This document shows, one piece after another, positions 13,520 to 26,274 of a stretch of DNA of 64,000 nt. The DNA comes from Linum tenue. Taxonomy: Eukaryota > Streptophyta > Magnoliopsida > Malpighiales > Linaceae. The position numbers were made by a program, and so were the translations under genes. The first letter of the stretch is position 1. The number at the start of each line of letters is the position of its first letter. The stretch lies in assembly GCA_946122785.1 (NCBI GenBank), contig CAMGYJ010000005.1, positions 35,640,002-35,704,001 on the forward strand, given 5' to 3'. Below the pieces are notes generated by a model. It saw only the letters and a program-made list of their open reading frames with translations. It was not told the DNA's origin and ran no database searches.

Positions 13520-14306
13520 AGCTGGTTGGGGTGAACAAGGAAGTGATGAGAGAAGGGAAGAGGAGCAAAGCAAAGGAGACGGGCGATGGAAAAATAATAA
13601 TACGAAATGATTAGGAAATAGGAAAAGCCATATCGTATCCCGGAAATGAATTATTTGTTTTTTTCAGGTATGAATTTATTACATTTCCAACTAATTATTT
13701 GTTTCTTCTTTGTTCCCCTTACCTACCAATTCAGTAATGACAGTAAATACCTTTTTTTTTTTTTTTGAAACTCGACAGTAAATACTATTGAGTAATGGGG
13801 GCAGATGTCTTTCTCTTTGTATCTTATTCATAGGTGTGTTCCCATATAAAAATTACCTTTTGGCAACTAGCAAGTGAGACCCTAGAATCTGATGTAAAGT
13901 GATTTTCTTTTACTAGGGGAATCTGATGTGATTAGATGGGGTAAAAACTAAAAACACAATATGAAAGTGAGATTAAGAGGGTATTATAGAAAATTAAAAA
14001 TGTAGGTACTTTATTAGTTATAAAGTTAGTTGTTATGCTTGTGCTAGAAAATTGCCAGATATTGTAAATAAATGTATTTTAAAAAAAAATTACCGGTTCT
14101 TTCTATAAATTGAATTTATACTGTAATGTTATAGTATAAATCTACCTGATACTTATACTTTTTTGGACAAAAAAAATCTTATGGAATAAATTGAATTTGT
14201 ACGTGTGATATTATGGTACAAATTCAACTTGTATCTATATTTTTCGTGCGAAAACATTTATGATACAAACGAACTTGTATCTTCAGATTTATCTTATGAT
14301 TATGTG
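13520..14306. other. AT-rich intergenic stretch
   Basis: No gene seen. It is AT-rich and contains a T14 run near 13760 and two similar segments at about 14103-14150 and 14187-14230, each with ATTGAATTT followed by ATATTATGGTACAAATTC-like sequence. It may be decayed mobile DNA, but no ends were identified. Confidence 0.5.
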
Positions 14307-15515
14307 TGTTGCTTGCTCATGAGCAATACTCGGTCAGGGCCCGAAATACCCAACCGGGTAAACGAGAAGGAAGGATCGGGGAAAGTTGTTTTGGAGGCCA
14401 GGAGATCATAAGGGGACCCAGCCAGAAGGCATAAATACCCGATCGGGTATTCTGAACCTCGATCGGGTATTCCCTTTTCTCCACTGCGCTGCGTTTCAAA
14501 ATACCCGGCCGGTCACTTGAAATACCTGATCGGGTATTGAGGCCGGGTATCGCGATCTGCCTCTTTTGAAGAGAAAGAAAGCCTCTTTTGAAGGGGATCC
14601 GATTTTTAGAGAAAAAAGCACAAAACCTAGAGAGAGCGACGAACAGAACTTCCAAGCACCCTAAATTGGTCTTCAACACCATTGGAACTCAGTGGAAGCT
14701 TGAAGAAGTGCAGATTGATTACCAGAAGTAGATTTTCATCCTTCAGAGAATGATTTCCGCATCTGAAGCAGATTTCTCTCTCTCTCTATGGAGTAAACTC
14801 TCTCACTCACCTGGGTATGAAGAATCCTAAATTTGTATGTTAGGTCTGGTTGTATGAACCCAAGTACAAGTTCTTTGATACCGATTATATTCAATTGAGG
14901 CATGATTTTCTGAATTGCATGAATCCTGATCAAATTCCTGTAGTTTCTGCTTTGACCTAGAAAGAGAATATCCACCTAGGTTGATAGAGCACCCTTAATT
15001 GAAGGTAGTGAATTGACGACTTTAGTCAAGGAGTCGGTTCACTATTTTTGTACTGGATTTACTTCAGTAGAGGAGGTTTGGCACGTTAGAGCCTCAGTTT
15101 GTTTACTCCGGTGGAGGTTAGTCGCCCGCTGGGGATTCAGATTGAGAGGGTCTGGAGACCTTTAGTCAAGACTTCAGACTGTCTAAGATCCGTCCGCAGT
15201 ATAATTATCATTGAAACTGGACTGGGTGAATTACAACTTGGCTTAACTGCAGTCTAGGGGGAACCATATCTGGGTGACCTTTCTCAAACTTGGAACACAA
15301 CATTTACTGCTTTTGTTTGCTAGTTTAGTTGGAACTTCAATACAGTTGAACCGCTAAATAATAAGAGTCTCGCGGAGCAGTCATCACACCTAGGACCCGG
15401 GTTGACATTTAAACTCAAGCCAATATACTACGCATTAGTAGGTGGTTACACTTGGCCACTTTCTAGTGTGACAGTACAAGCGAGTCAGAACTTTAGGCCG
15501 AACTCGTGCTACAAT
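14307..15515 (+). mobile_element. Probable solo or truncated Ty1-copia (SIRE-like) LTR
   Basis: About 1.2 kb without coding potential. It starts TGTTGCTTGC and ends at GAACTCGTGCTACA. The left part carries repeated palindromes built on ATACCCGATCGGGTAT (14434-14453, 14460-14471, 14521-14540, with degenerate copies near 14345 and 14500). The right part (AAGCGAGTCAGAACTTTAGG...) resembles the 3' end of SIRE/Maximus-type LTRs as remembered. Flanks ATGTG and ATGTT are near-identical 5-mers. No primer-binding site, internal region or second LTR follows; LINE sequence begins at once. Confidence 0.5.
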
Positions 15516-16522
15516 GTTCTATAGAAGAGCATCACTAAAATACTTGCTAATAGATTAGCTAAAGTTCTTCCAAAGCTTATTAGTAAGTCTCAGTCGACTT
15601 TTGTAAAGGGTAGGCTCATAGGCGATAACATTTTAATGACTTCAGAATTAGTGAAAGACTATAATAAAACATATGTCTCTTCTATATGTGTGGTCGAGAT
15701 CGATTTAATGAAGGCTTTTGATTTGGTAGACTGGGGGTTATGTTTAAAGTCATGAGAGCTACGGGGATGCCAATCTGGTGCAAGTTTGTGTCTCGTCTCC
15801 TATGTTTAGTGTGCATGAATGGAGGTCTTTTTGGTTATTTTGCTAGGGTAAGGGGCGGAGAGAAGGGGACCCTCTGTCCCTTATCTCTTTACCATCGCTA
15901 TGGAGGTTTTCTCTTGTTTACTGCAAAGAGAAGTATCTTCATGGCATCTACCTTATCACCCTAGGTGAAAATCGCTTAACATTACACATTTGTGCTTCGT
16001 CGATGATCTTCTAGTATTCTCCAATGGATTTGAAGAGGTTGCGGAGAGAATCAAGCATATTCTCTCGAAGTTTTACTATCTTTCAGACCTTTAATTCGCA
16101 TAAAATCCAGATTTTCTTGGCGCTATTGCATAAATGAATAAGCAGCTTATTGCATATAGAACTGGATTTCCTCTAAGTTCTTTTCCAATCAAGTACTTGT
16201 GGGTGCCCCTTCTCACACCGAAACTCTCGAAGGCTGATTGTGCTTTGTTAGTGGAGAAAATTACGGCTAGAGTCTGGGGATGGAAGAATTTATTATTAAG
16301 CTATGATGGTCGGATGCAGTTGATCTCCTCTGTTATATGTCTCCTTCCTCCAGGGGTTCTCCACGAGATTGAAGCTATTTGTAATAAGTTTTTGTGGGAA
16401 GTGAGCGATAGTGGATCATGGTCGAGAGCTCTTGTTGCTTGGAAGTATGTTTTCCTTCTCAAAACTGAGGAAGATTTGGGGATCAGGGACTTTGAGTTAT
16501 GGAACAGAGCCTGTGTTATCAG
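15511..16522 (+). mobile_element. LINE-A, 5' portion (L1-type reverse transcriptase, decayed)
   Basis: Three-frame reading gives an interrupted L1-type RT: KILANRLAKVLPKLIS near 15538, then VEIDLMKAFD at about 15690, FGYFARVRGGE at about 15830, and an RT-thumb-like KYLWVPLLTPKLSKAD in an open frame at 16134-16583. Several frameshifts and stops break it. The copy is 5'-truncated, with no endonuclease part seen. It stops within a conserved LW-NRACVI motif at the GTTATCAG target site of the hAT element and continues at 32274. Confidence 0.85.
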
Positions 16523-17213
16523 TAGAGGTGTTCAAATGGTTACCATGGTAATTACCAAACCAAACAAGCTAAAACTCTATTGACCATGAAATACAATATC
16601 ATAACCAAACCGTCCAAACTAATATAACAACCAAATTAAACAAACTAGAGTTTAATCAATTTGGTTAATTGGTTAACCAGATTAACCAATATAACATTAA
16701 ATTATCATTAAGTGATAAAAAATTTCGGTTAATGCATCAATTCACAATTTATATGATGAATAAAATAGGCAAAATTCATCTGTGTAGTCAAAACTTTCAC
16801 GTTTATGACAATAATAGCCACTTTTGGCGAAATACCAAATATAGCCAGAATTTTGAAAGTTTCATGACAAATATAGCCATTTCCGTTACATATTTTAGCG
16901 GCGTCAGTGACACCGTTAGTTAAACTAACGGAACGCTTATTTGGCTGCCAACTCAGCGGACACATCATCGACAACTCAACAACACTTGCCACATGGATGT
17001 CATGTCATATTTTAATTTTTTTTTTTTTCGTTGAATCAGTTTCCTCATCCCATTAAGCAAAACTGGCAAGAAGCTAGGAGAACCAATTACAACGAAAGGG
17101 GTAAATCAACATTACCCAAAGAGACAAAAGGTCCCAGCATTCCACTATAGCTACACAAACCACAACTACTCCTACAAAACACAAGACACCAGCAAATGGG
17201 TTCAACAGGACCC

Positions 17214-20200
17214 TCACAAGACACCAAAACTTGCCAGCTCTTCAAGAATGCCTCTGCTTGCTCCAATAATTAGCAGATCATTTTTAATCGCCCCCTGCAA
17301 ATCAGCCACGGAACGAGAGAGCCCCCCATACTTCTGCCTGCACCTCTCCTTCCAGATGGATGCCACCAGAAAACACCATATCATCCCTGCAATAGCACCA
17401 TGTTTTTTCCTGCATAAAGTACAAGCAACTTCCACAGTAGCAGAATTGTCCAAACAAGAAAGCTATTTCTAGGAACAAATCCATGCCCCCAGACAAGTTT
17501 GTGCCATTCCACTACAGGCCACTTAGGTCTGATCACCTCCCAAACTGCACTTAATCGAAACCTGGGCATAGGGACTTGATTCCAAAGTACTGTTGCCCCC
17601 TGCACAGAGAAATGCTGCTGCAGAACACTTCTAGTTTTCAGGATCCTGCGCCAGGCCCAGGAGCCACTAGAACCAGACCTGATTGTCCAGATGCTACCCT
17701 GCTTAACCTTGTAGTTCATGATCCATGCCACCCATATAGTCCCACTCTGCATTAGAAGCAGCCATAACATACGAGCAGTGCAGGCTTGATTCCAGGAGTA
17801 GAGTTCCTTGATACCCAAGCCACCTTCTTTCCTAGGTCGAGCCATTCTGTCCCAGCCAATCTTGGCCCTGCCCTCCCCCTCACCATGCCACAAGAAATGA
17901 GAACATATTTTTTGAACCTGTTTCAAAACCTGTTTTGGAAGTAAAAAGACTTGCATCCAATATTGCAAGACTCCCATCAACACAGAAGTGACTAATTGAA
18001 GCCTACCAGCATAACTAAGCCTTTTAGCTCTCCAGGATTTTATTTTTTGAGTAATCTTTGCTACCAACTTCTCACATTCCACAGAAGATAGCTTACCTGA
18101 AATCAGTGGGAGCCCCACGTACCTCACTGGAAGTGCCCCCTCTTGAAAACCAGTCATTTGGGTGGCCCTGCTCTTGAACAACACTAACATACCCCCAAAA
18201 TACACTTCACATTTGGCAGGGTTACACTTCAGACCCGACATAGTATAAAATTCAGAAAGAACCTCCTGCACTTTGGAAATTGCAGTCCCTGACCCCTCTG
18301 TAAATATCAAAAGATCATCAGCAAAACTCAGATGAGTTAGCTTCACTTTTTTGCACTGTGGATGGTAAGGAAGCCTCCCTATATCTGCAGATTCATTTAA
18401 AAGCAACGAGAGGCCTTCCATAGCTATGGTGAAAAGGTAGGGTGAAAGAGGATCACCCTGCCTAACACCTTTTTGTGCACCAAAATAGCCACATAGCCCC
18501 CCATTAATGCAAATACTGAATCTAGCAGTTTTTACAGTCAACTTTATCCAATTAATAAACCCAGCTGGAAATCCCATAACTTCCATAATCATAAACAGAT
18601 ATTCCCAATTAACTGAATCAAAAGCCTTCATAAGATCCACTTTGATAGCACAACGAGAAGATAAGTGTTTCCTGTGATACCCACTAACAAGCTCTTGAGC
18701 CATTAAAATGTTATCTACTATCCTCCTCCCTTCAATAAAGGCTTATTGATTACCACTGATTACCCTAGGCAGTACTTTCTTTAGGCGATTAGCTAGTATC
18801 TTTGCAATAATCTTATAAAGAATATTAATGCAAGAAATTGGCCTATAGTCTTTGAGAGCACAGGCAGAAGGTATTTTGGGAAGAAGAGAAACAGCAGTGG
18901 CATTAACACTACCTGGTAATCGCCCAGAGGAGAAGAAGTCCCTAACCCCCGCAATAACATCAACACGAATGATTGGCCAAGCTTTTTTATAAAAGCCTGC
19001 TGAAAATCCATCAGTGCCAGGGGCCTTGTATGGATTCATATGGAGCACCACAGTCTGAATCTCCTCTTCAGTGATAGAAGCAGTAAGAAGAGAGGCCTCC
19101 TGCATACCCAGCCTTTTGTGAACTAATGACTCCAGGCAACTTCTATCAGGAAGAACATTTTGATCACTCACACCAAACAGACCCTTATAGAAAGAAACAG
19201 TCTCATCTGCTATTTTCCCAATGTCTGTGATTTCCTCCCCAGTAGCAGTGACAAGTTTGCGGATTGCTCTCTTTTCCGTATGGATTTTTACTGCTTGATG
19301 GAAATATCTTGTACTTTTATCCCCCACCTCTAATACATTTACTCTCGACTTCTGTTTATAAAGGCATTCCTTAGCTTTCTTGAATTCCTCCAGCTGAACC
19401 TGTAACTCTGAAATCAAAGTGAATGATTCCTCAGATGGTGAATCAAATGCAACTGCCTTTGCACTAATTAGTGCCCTCTCTGACTCCTTCACCTTTAAAC
19501 AGACATCCCCAAACTTCTCTTTATTTAGCTGCTTCAAAACCTTCTTGACAGCTGTAAGCTTTATTCTAACACGTTGCAGGGGGTGATCATCAACTAATGA
19601 ATCCCAAGCTTTGCTAACCAGGGGCAAAAACTCAGGGCTATCCGCCCAAAAATCAAAGTATTTAAAAGGTTTAGGGAGGGTTTTCTGAGTTGGCTTCGAT
19701 GTCACTAAGATTCCACAGTGATCTGAAAAATGAACAGCTAGCACATCAATTCGACAGTCTGGGAACATATCAAACCACTTTTCATTCACCAATGCACGAT
19801 CCAATCTCTTTGCTAGAGGGCTACCAATTTGATTATTGGTCCAAGTGAATTGAGGCCCTACCACTCTGTGATCCACCAGTTCCATAGAATCCACCCAATT
19901 TCCAAAATCTCCCATACAACTGGTATGAGCACACCGTTTAGAAACCTCCTCAGGCTTTAAAATTGCGTTAAAATCACCCCCAACTATCCATGGATGACTA
20001 CAAACTTTAATCCTAGTCATCTCAGCATATGTAACTCTTCTTGCTGCTTCATCATTAGAACCATATATGTAGTGAAAAAACAAATATCTCCTTCTACCAA
20101 CTTCACTAAACAATGGACAAAATTCTTGTTAGGGATCAGAACAGTCAATTCTATACTGTCAGGATTCCAAAATAACCACACACGCCCCAAACCACTATCT

Positions 20201-20385
20201 ACATAGTTCAAATGCCTCTTCCACCCAGGACAAAACCCCTCAGAAATCTCAACCGCTTTGTCCTTCTTCACTCTGGTTTCTAGTACAGCAACTACATCTA
20301 CTTTATTTTGCCTAAGGACTGAAAACAAGTCCCTACGCTTAGAGGGTTTGTTAAACCCTCTAACATTCTGGAACAGGAAAATCAT
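17214..20385 (-). pseudogene. LINE-B ORF2 (endonuclease and reverse transcriptase)
   Basis: ATG at 20385. An APE-type endonuclease N-terminus (FQNVRGFNKPSKR, LETRVKK) is followed by a frameshift at about 20100 into the long frame 18743-20113, with GGDFNAIL, SDHCGILV and the RT start NPYKAPGTDGFSAGF. A single TAA at 18740-18742 interrupts SGNQ/AFIEGRR. RT resumes at 17381-18703 with DLMKAFDSVNW, GVRQGDPLSPYLF and the catalytic FADDLL. The zf-RVT region near 17450-17500 looks internally deleted, and the final IWKERCRQKYGG tail is at 17214-17400 in another frame. One frameshift, one nonsense change and one small deletion are the visible lesions. Confidence 0.88.
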
Positions 20386-21606
20386 TTGGGAGAAGAGGGC
20401 AAAGGCCCTCCCTTCTTTCCACCTTTCCTGGGCGCTGCTTGCAAAGTAACTACCTCACCCTCTTTCAAGTTTCTTAATAAGTCATAAGAATGTGATACCT
20501 GAAGCACACTTGTTGGGCTGGGATGGGGTGACCAAATGCGAGGCTTGGCTCCATTAACAACCTGCTGGAATTCAGCCTTAGAGGGCAATCCTGGAGAAGT
20601 ACACTCCACCGCAGCAAAGCATTTCTCAAGGTTAACCCCCTGCAAGTGTGAAGTAGCTGTCTTAGAAGCCCTAGCCCAGCTCTCACAAAATCCCACCACA
20701 TTGGTCCCAATCAAAAACCCCCCCGATCCTTGAGGAACTTCAGTAGCAACTAGGGGACACACTGCCACCTCCTTTCCCTTGTTTAATCTATTACCACCCT
20801 GATCCACCTGTATATCACTCTGATTCACCTGTATAACATCCCTATTCTGCCCAGTCTCCATTTCCTTCCGAACCCAGACCTGCTTATGGCAATCACACAC
20901 TCCAAAAAGACCACACGCCTTGCACACCGGCGGAAGATGAGCATAGCTCACACCCACCTTGACAGAAGTTTCATCATCCTGCCATATAGTCACATGATCT
21001 GGAAACTCACCATCAGCCCTCAGTTCCACAAGATCTTAGCATACCCGAGCCTCCCCCCCAACCGAGTGGTCTGATCAACACCCAGCGGAACCCCTAGCCA
21101 GCTAGCTGCTCTGCTAAGCCCCTGATAGTTGACATATTCAAGCGGAAGATTAGAGAATCTCACCCAAATCGGGAGAGCCTTGTGCCCCATATCCTCAACA
21201 TCGATCCCTAGTGCCCAAGGACGCAGATAGAGAAGATTATCCAGGTAGAACCAAGGACCACTTTCCAGTATCCAATCACACGTTGCCTGCGACGGTAATT
21301 GTATTAATAAGAGACTATCGCCCAGCAAAGAGACCCGAACAAAACCATCGCGCCCCCAGATTCTGTTCGCCCACCGACGAAGGATCGGCAGCTCTGGCAT
21401 CGGATGCAAAAATTGCCCCACTAGGCTGTGTTTCCAACGAATGGAGCCTTCCTCGCATACAATTTGAGGCATTCGGAGACCTCCTTTGTAGATATCTGGT
21501 TTGATGTAGGTGAGTCGATTGGCCTCGGAGATGCCAAACAAATCCGCCAGGGCTTCATCGGAACACCTTGAGCCTCACCCGTGGGCAGTCGCTCGGAGGT
21601 AGCCAT
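20382..21606 (-). pseudogene. LINE-B ORF1 (DUF4283 / CCHC-type nucleic-acid-binding protein)
   Basis: Start MATSERLPTGEAQG at 21606. After a frameshift near 21560 the frame continues ADLFGISEANRLTY and then a DUF4283-like block with WVRFSNLPLEYVN. After a second shift near 21028 it continues VELRADGEFPDHVTIW with a short zinc knuckle (CKACGLFGVCDCH, 20890-20930). It ends PSSPK with its TGA overlapping the ORF2 ATG by four bases (ATGA at 20382-20385). Such proteins bind the LINE RNA. Two frameshifts make this copy non-functional as written. Confidence 0.8.
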
Positions 21607-23464
21607 CAGAGGATGCAGAAGAAAGGAAGCAAAGACGAACTGTGGCCGGCGCAGGTCTTTAATTTTAAAATTAAATAAAAAATCAAAAAAAAAATCATAA
21701 TAATACAATAATTAATTCTTCCCTTCATTACTGTCGTTTACCAGAAATACAATAATAAAAATCGCGCCGGTGCTCACCGTGCACCATTATTGTCGTTTAC
21801 CAAAAATCTGAAATCCAAGACCCTTTCTCTTCATTTCTCACCAGAGATGGAGATGGTCGAGTGAAGAAATAGAGAAGAAGACTCTACTCTATCCCAAATC
21901 CTCGCCGCCATCAGTCGATCCTCGCCGCCATCAAGCATCTCTCCCCCGATTGAATAAAATCTGGCGCTCGTCGAGTCTCGGGAGTCTCAAATTTCTCGTC
22001 GAAGCAATGGGGGAAGAAGGGATTTATGGGTAAACGAGCAAAACTAAGCATACAAGATGGGATCTCTGGGTAGCCAAGAGACGCTAGAGACGCCGTCGAC
22101 TCCGATGAAACACCTTCCTCTTCTGCTTTCCGCCGCCGCTAATTGCTTCCCCACCGTCGCCCCTACGTACGCGTCGCCTCCGACGAATCACCTTCCTCTA
22201 ACGCCTTCCGATGTCGCCGCTAGCCGCTTCCAGTTTCACAGATCTAGAACAGCCCCAGTCATCGTAAGAAATCGACCTGGGGGTTACTCGAACCCTCTTT
22301 GTTCCTCTTTGCTCTATCTTTGTTCGCGTCCAAAAAGCCAACGATGGAGAGCAGATTGAAGAAATCGTGGAGCCAATACCGTTGTTGGAGCACGCGATAG
22401 ATCGATAACGGCATTACGGTTTCAATTTATGGATCTGTGATTTTTCAAAGAGGAAGTCTGGTGCTTGCTGCTCTGCCTCAACAACATGATTGAGCGCCTC
22501 CTGGTCTTCCCGGCTCTCGAGCTTCTCCTTCTTCCTCTTCCCCAGCCGCCGCGATCCCGTTCGACAGATCCTCTTGTTCAGTTTTGAATTCTCTCAAACC
22601 AGAACTAGCAGCTTTAACTACGAGGGTAGAAGGTGAACAGGAGGAGAAGAGATGGGGTTTTTTTTATTTCTAGGGTTGGGAGATGCTCGTCCGTGCCACC
22701 ACTCCGCTACCCACTATGTCTCGCAGGAGAAGAGATGGCATTTTTTTTTGCTTCTAAGGAATTTCTGTTGAGGGTAGATGTTAAACAGGCGGTGCCGCGG
22801 TGGTGGTGAAGGTTTTATTGTTTTTATGATTTTTTTTATTTAATTTGATTAAAATAAAAGGATAGAATTTTGATTATTTCCGCCTAATATTTTATTTTAA
22901 TAAAATATGTCACGTCAACTGTTGTTGTTAGTCCAGTCAGTCCGTTAACTCACACCGTCAAAGAATTGGACGGAAGTGGCTATTTTTGGTATTTCACCAA
23001 AAGTGGCTATATTTGGCTAAACCGTCAAAGTTTTGGCTACACAAGTGTATTTTGCCAATAAAATATTACAATAAACACATAGTTATAGTTAATCCTTACA
23101 GAAATACATGCAACTAATACAATTATCTTACAGTCCATAGAAGTATTCACATAACAAAAATATGGCAAAATACACTTGTATAGCCAAAATTTTCGCGTTT
23201 TTGCCAATTATATCCAACTTTGGAGAAATACCACTTATAACCACTTTCATCCAATTCTTCAATTGTGTTAGCTAATAGGCTTACTAGACAAACGAAAAGG
23301 CTGAGTTGGCGAGTTTCTCCCCTGACAATTCCACGCTGGATTAATTTTAAAAAATAAAATAAAAAATAAAAAGGAATTGTTAAGTCTCCACCCATCCCTC
23401 CCTTTTCACTTTCACCTTCTCTCTCTTCACATCCCTAATTTTCCAAACCACGCCGCGACTATAG

Positions 23465-23697
23465 GTGTCAATCGGGCGGGTTCGGGCTGTGTTCAATCGG
23501 GTTCGGGTTCAAACGGGTTGCGGGTTAGTCGGGTTGCGGGTTCATCGGGTTGCGGGTTCATCGGGTTCGGGTTCAAACGGGTTACGGGTTAGTCGGGTTG
23601 CGGGTTCATCGGGTTCGGGTTCAATCGGGTTGCGGGTTCATCAGGTTTTGGGTCGGGCGGGTTGCGGGCGGATCGGGTTTCGGGTTGTTCGGGCCAG
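23465..23697 (+). repeat. Left subterminal CGGGTT/GCGGGTT array of hAT-2
   Basis: Tandem, variable units of about 12-26 bp such as CGGGTTGCGGGTTCATCGGG and CGGGTTCGGGTTCAAACGGG. The plus strand is G-rich with repeated GGG runs. All open frames through it are low-complexity products of the repeat and not genes. Similar arrays serve as transposase-binding subterminal repeats in hAT elements (family knowledge). Confidence 0.85.
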
Positions 23698-24121
23698 CGC
23701 ATAAAGTAACTTAACTCATTACTCATTACCAACTTACACATTTTATTACACTAATTTAAAATATTTTCTCAACTTTTTAACCAATTTATTTCTACCTCGT
23801 ATATATACTTTATTTTTTGAAAAAAATTAGTCAAAATGTTAAATCAATTTGTATGACTTGCAAACTTGTTGGGGTTGTTTGGATGGGTGATTGTATTGAG
23901 TTATTTGTGCTCAAATAACTCATTTTGAGTAATTTGGGCTAAAATAACTTGGTTGGCTGAAATGATGTGGGCTGGGTTATTATTTAGTGAGTTAATTCAG
24001 AATACCGCAAAAACGCGGTAAAGAGAATACCTGGTGGGGGGGCAGTTATTTGACAATAACTCGTTTTGGCACTTTTTTTATCCCCAACGTGTCCCTGACC
24101 CCACGACCAGATATCGAGACC

Positions 24122-24266
24122 AAGCCCTTTATTCCTTCTGCTGCGTTCTCTTTCTTCTCTTTCTTCTCATAACCTTTTTCATTTTGCTGCTACAATCCCA
24201 AGCCCTTTATTCCTTCTACTGCGTTCTCTTTCTTCTCAGAACCTTTTTCATTTTGCTGCTACAATA
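24122..24266 (+). repeat. Two-copy tandem duplication of about 75 bp in Harbinger 5' region
   Basis: Copies at 24122-24196 and 24200-24266 share AAGCCCTTTATTCCTTCT, GCGTTCTCTTTCTTCTC and CTTTTTCATTTTGCTGCTAC. They differ by one substitution and an 8-10-bp pyrimidine deletion in the second copy. It lies about 0.6 kb upstream of the transposase ATG, in the presumed leader or promoter of the element. Confidence 0.85.
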
Positions 24267-24879
24267 GCTTTGCAGCTCGCGAACGGGACGAATCGACGAT
24301 CTCCAGCGTCGTCTGCTTGGTAGTCAAACGAAGCGGCTATCTCTATCGAAGTTACAACAACTTGTGAGGTTTGTGAGTCATCGTCTCTATCCCGACGTCA
24401 TTGATTTGTTTATTAGGGTTTTATTCCAATCTCGCCTGCAATCGTTGATTCCTCTATGCTTGTTTGAGCTTCTGCTGGTAATACATGCTACCTAACTTTT
24501 ATTTCTCTGTTAATTGGTTGTATTATTTGGTTGGATGTTGTCCAGTAAAAGTCTCATGGGTAATCACCGAAGGTTCATGTTATTTTCAACGAAAAAGGGT
24601 TTTTGTGCTTTTATCCTGTTTTTGTTCTGGGTATAACTTGTTTATTATATAAAGATGGAGGAAGCAGAAGTTGATTACCATTCGTTGTTTATATATGCTA
24701 CTTTTTTGTTTGTGTAGATATCTAGGAGTTTGCAATCCCCTAAGCATGTTGTTGGTTTAGTGGTGTGTTAGTAGGGTAGTAGCAGTTGGTAATACTTTAC
24801 AAGGGTAGTAGTCAGTTAACCTTGACAAATAATTTAACCAGTGGTATGTAAACTGAACTGATCATTCATTTTTCTTGTC

Positions 24880-26274
24880 TTGCAAAGGATGTCACGTTTG
24901 TCAACATTGAATCCAACTCGTAGGCGCCAAGTTGTTGCTGCAATTGGCTCCTTCATGAATCTGATTATGATTTATGTATGTCTAGGAATGGAATTGGCTA
25001 AAATATTAGATAAACGATACTCTAATCGAAGACTTGCTAGGCAACCCTTAGACACCTACTCGGTCAGGCACTATGATAGGCAAAGGCACCTCAGAAATAC
25101 AACCAGATTAAGTGACACCTATTGTTTTGGCCAAATCCGGATGAATCGTACTTTATTTAGAAGGTTTTGTGAGGTTCTTACCATGCAAGGGGGGTTGAAG
25201 AAAACTAGGAACGTAGACGTTGATGAGATGGTTTATGTCTTCCTTCGAACTATTTCACATAATGAGAAGAATAGGACGTTGCAAGTCAATTTGCGACGAT
25301 CAGGCGAGACTATACATCGGTCAATTCACCGTGTGTTGAAGGCCGTGATTAGACTTAACAATCAGTTCATGAAGAAGCCGGTTCCTATCCCTGAAAATGA
25401 AACCAACAGTAGGTGGAAGCATTTTAAGGTTAAAATTCATCCTTTGTAATCAAAATTTTCAATTCATATAATATGTTTTGACTTTTTTCCTTAACACATT
25501 TCTTTTATGTTAGTAGAAGTGTTTAGGAGCTCTAGATGGAACTCATATTGATGTCCAGCCTTTGACGGAGGACAAACCTAGATATCGAGATAGGAAGGGC
25601 GAGCTCACCATGAATGTCTTAGGTGTCTGCACTCCCAACCTGGAATTCATATATGTTCTTGCTGGTTGGGAGGGCAGTGCCCACGACGGTAGGGTCCTCC
25701 GGGATGCTCTCACTAGACCAAATGGGCTTATTGTGCCTGAAGGTACAACATTCATCATGCAATTTTGTAAAAGTCAGAATTACTTAGGCAACATTAAAAT
25801 CCCTAACCAAAGACCTATACTTTCAATGAAGGAAATTATTACCTCTGTGATGCTGGGTATGCCAACAGCCCTGGGTTTTTGACCCCATATCGGGGTCAAA
25901 GATACCATCTTAAAGAATGGGGTGCTAGGCAACCTGAAACTGCCGAGGAGTACTATAACATGAAACATGCATCTGCTCGGAATGTTATTGAGCGCATTTT
26001 TGGCATTCTGAAGATGAGATTTGCTATTTTGAGAAATGCTACATGGTTTTCTCCTAAAGAGGTCACTCGAATAGTAATAGCTTGCTGCATTATTCACAAC
26101 TTTATCAAGAAGGAACATGGTGTAGACGAGATTGAGAGGACCTATAGAGACAAAGAGCCCGAACAACAGCCTCCAACTGAGGTGGAAACCATTAATGGAA
26201 CCAGCATGCACCCATGCGCTACATGGACTCAATTCCGCAATGACAAGGCAACTTCCATGTGGGAAAATAGATAG
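24880..26274 (+). CDS. PIF/Harbinger transposase (DDE_Tnp_4, HARBI1-like)
   Basis: Catalyses cut-and-paste transposition of the Harbinger element. Predicted exons 24880-25428, 25517-25742 (start could be 25520) and 25832-26274 join in frame to about 405 codons with no stop. The first acidic residue is in [10 protein letters not shown] (about 25530), the second in [14 protein letters not shown] just after intron 2 (about 25845), and the glutamate in [10 protein letters not shown] (about 25985), completing the DDE triad. C-terminal landmarks [13 protein letters not shown] and WTQFRND are typical of the family. Length is normal for PIF transposases. In a proposed alternative without intron 2 the DAGY block falls out of frame, so that intron is well supported. 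It probably acts with the adjacent Myb-like protein. Confidence 0.9.

Larger units (their letters stand above)
17020..21657 (-). mobile_element. LINE-B (L1-type, near full length) inside MULE-1
   Basis: A minus-strand L1-type LINE. Its poly(A) tail appears as the plus-strand T run at 17016-17028, and its 5' end is near 21657. Both ORFs are recognisable. TTTAATTTT occurs just outside each end (17011-17019 and 21658-21666) and is a plausible target duplication, though low in complexity. The element is much better preserved than LINE-A, in line with the nesting order. Confidence 0.88.
16768..23056. mobile_element. MULE-1 (Mutator-like), carries LINE-B
   Basis: Terminal inverted repeats begin GGCAAAATTCATCTGTGTAG on the left; on the right the inverse reads GGCAAAATACACTTGTGTAG. 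They extend over at least 150 bp with recurring AATAGCCACTTTTGG motifs. Exact 9-bp target duplications AATAAAATA lie at 16759-16767 and 23057-23065, diagnostic of Mutator-like elements. After removal of LINE-B the interior is 21658-22900, GC-rich and gene-like (CTCGCCGCC repeats, short open frame 22057-22359) with no mudrA transposase. It is a non-autonomous MULE and a candidate Pack-MULE. Confidence 0.9.

Noticed and set aside
22057..22359. Open frame of 100 codons in MULE-1
   Set aside because: Pro/Ser-rich low-complexity peptide in GC-rich MULE interior with no recognised domain; could be a captured gene fragment but not supportable as a gene.
23377..23704. Open frames rich in Gly/Ser/Arg/Val
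   Set aside because: They are translations of the CGGGTT array of hAT-2.
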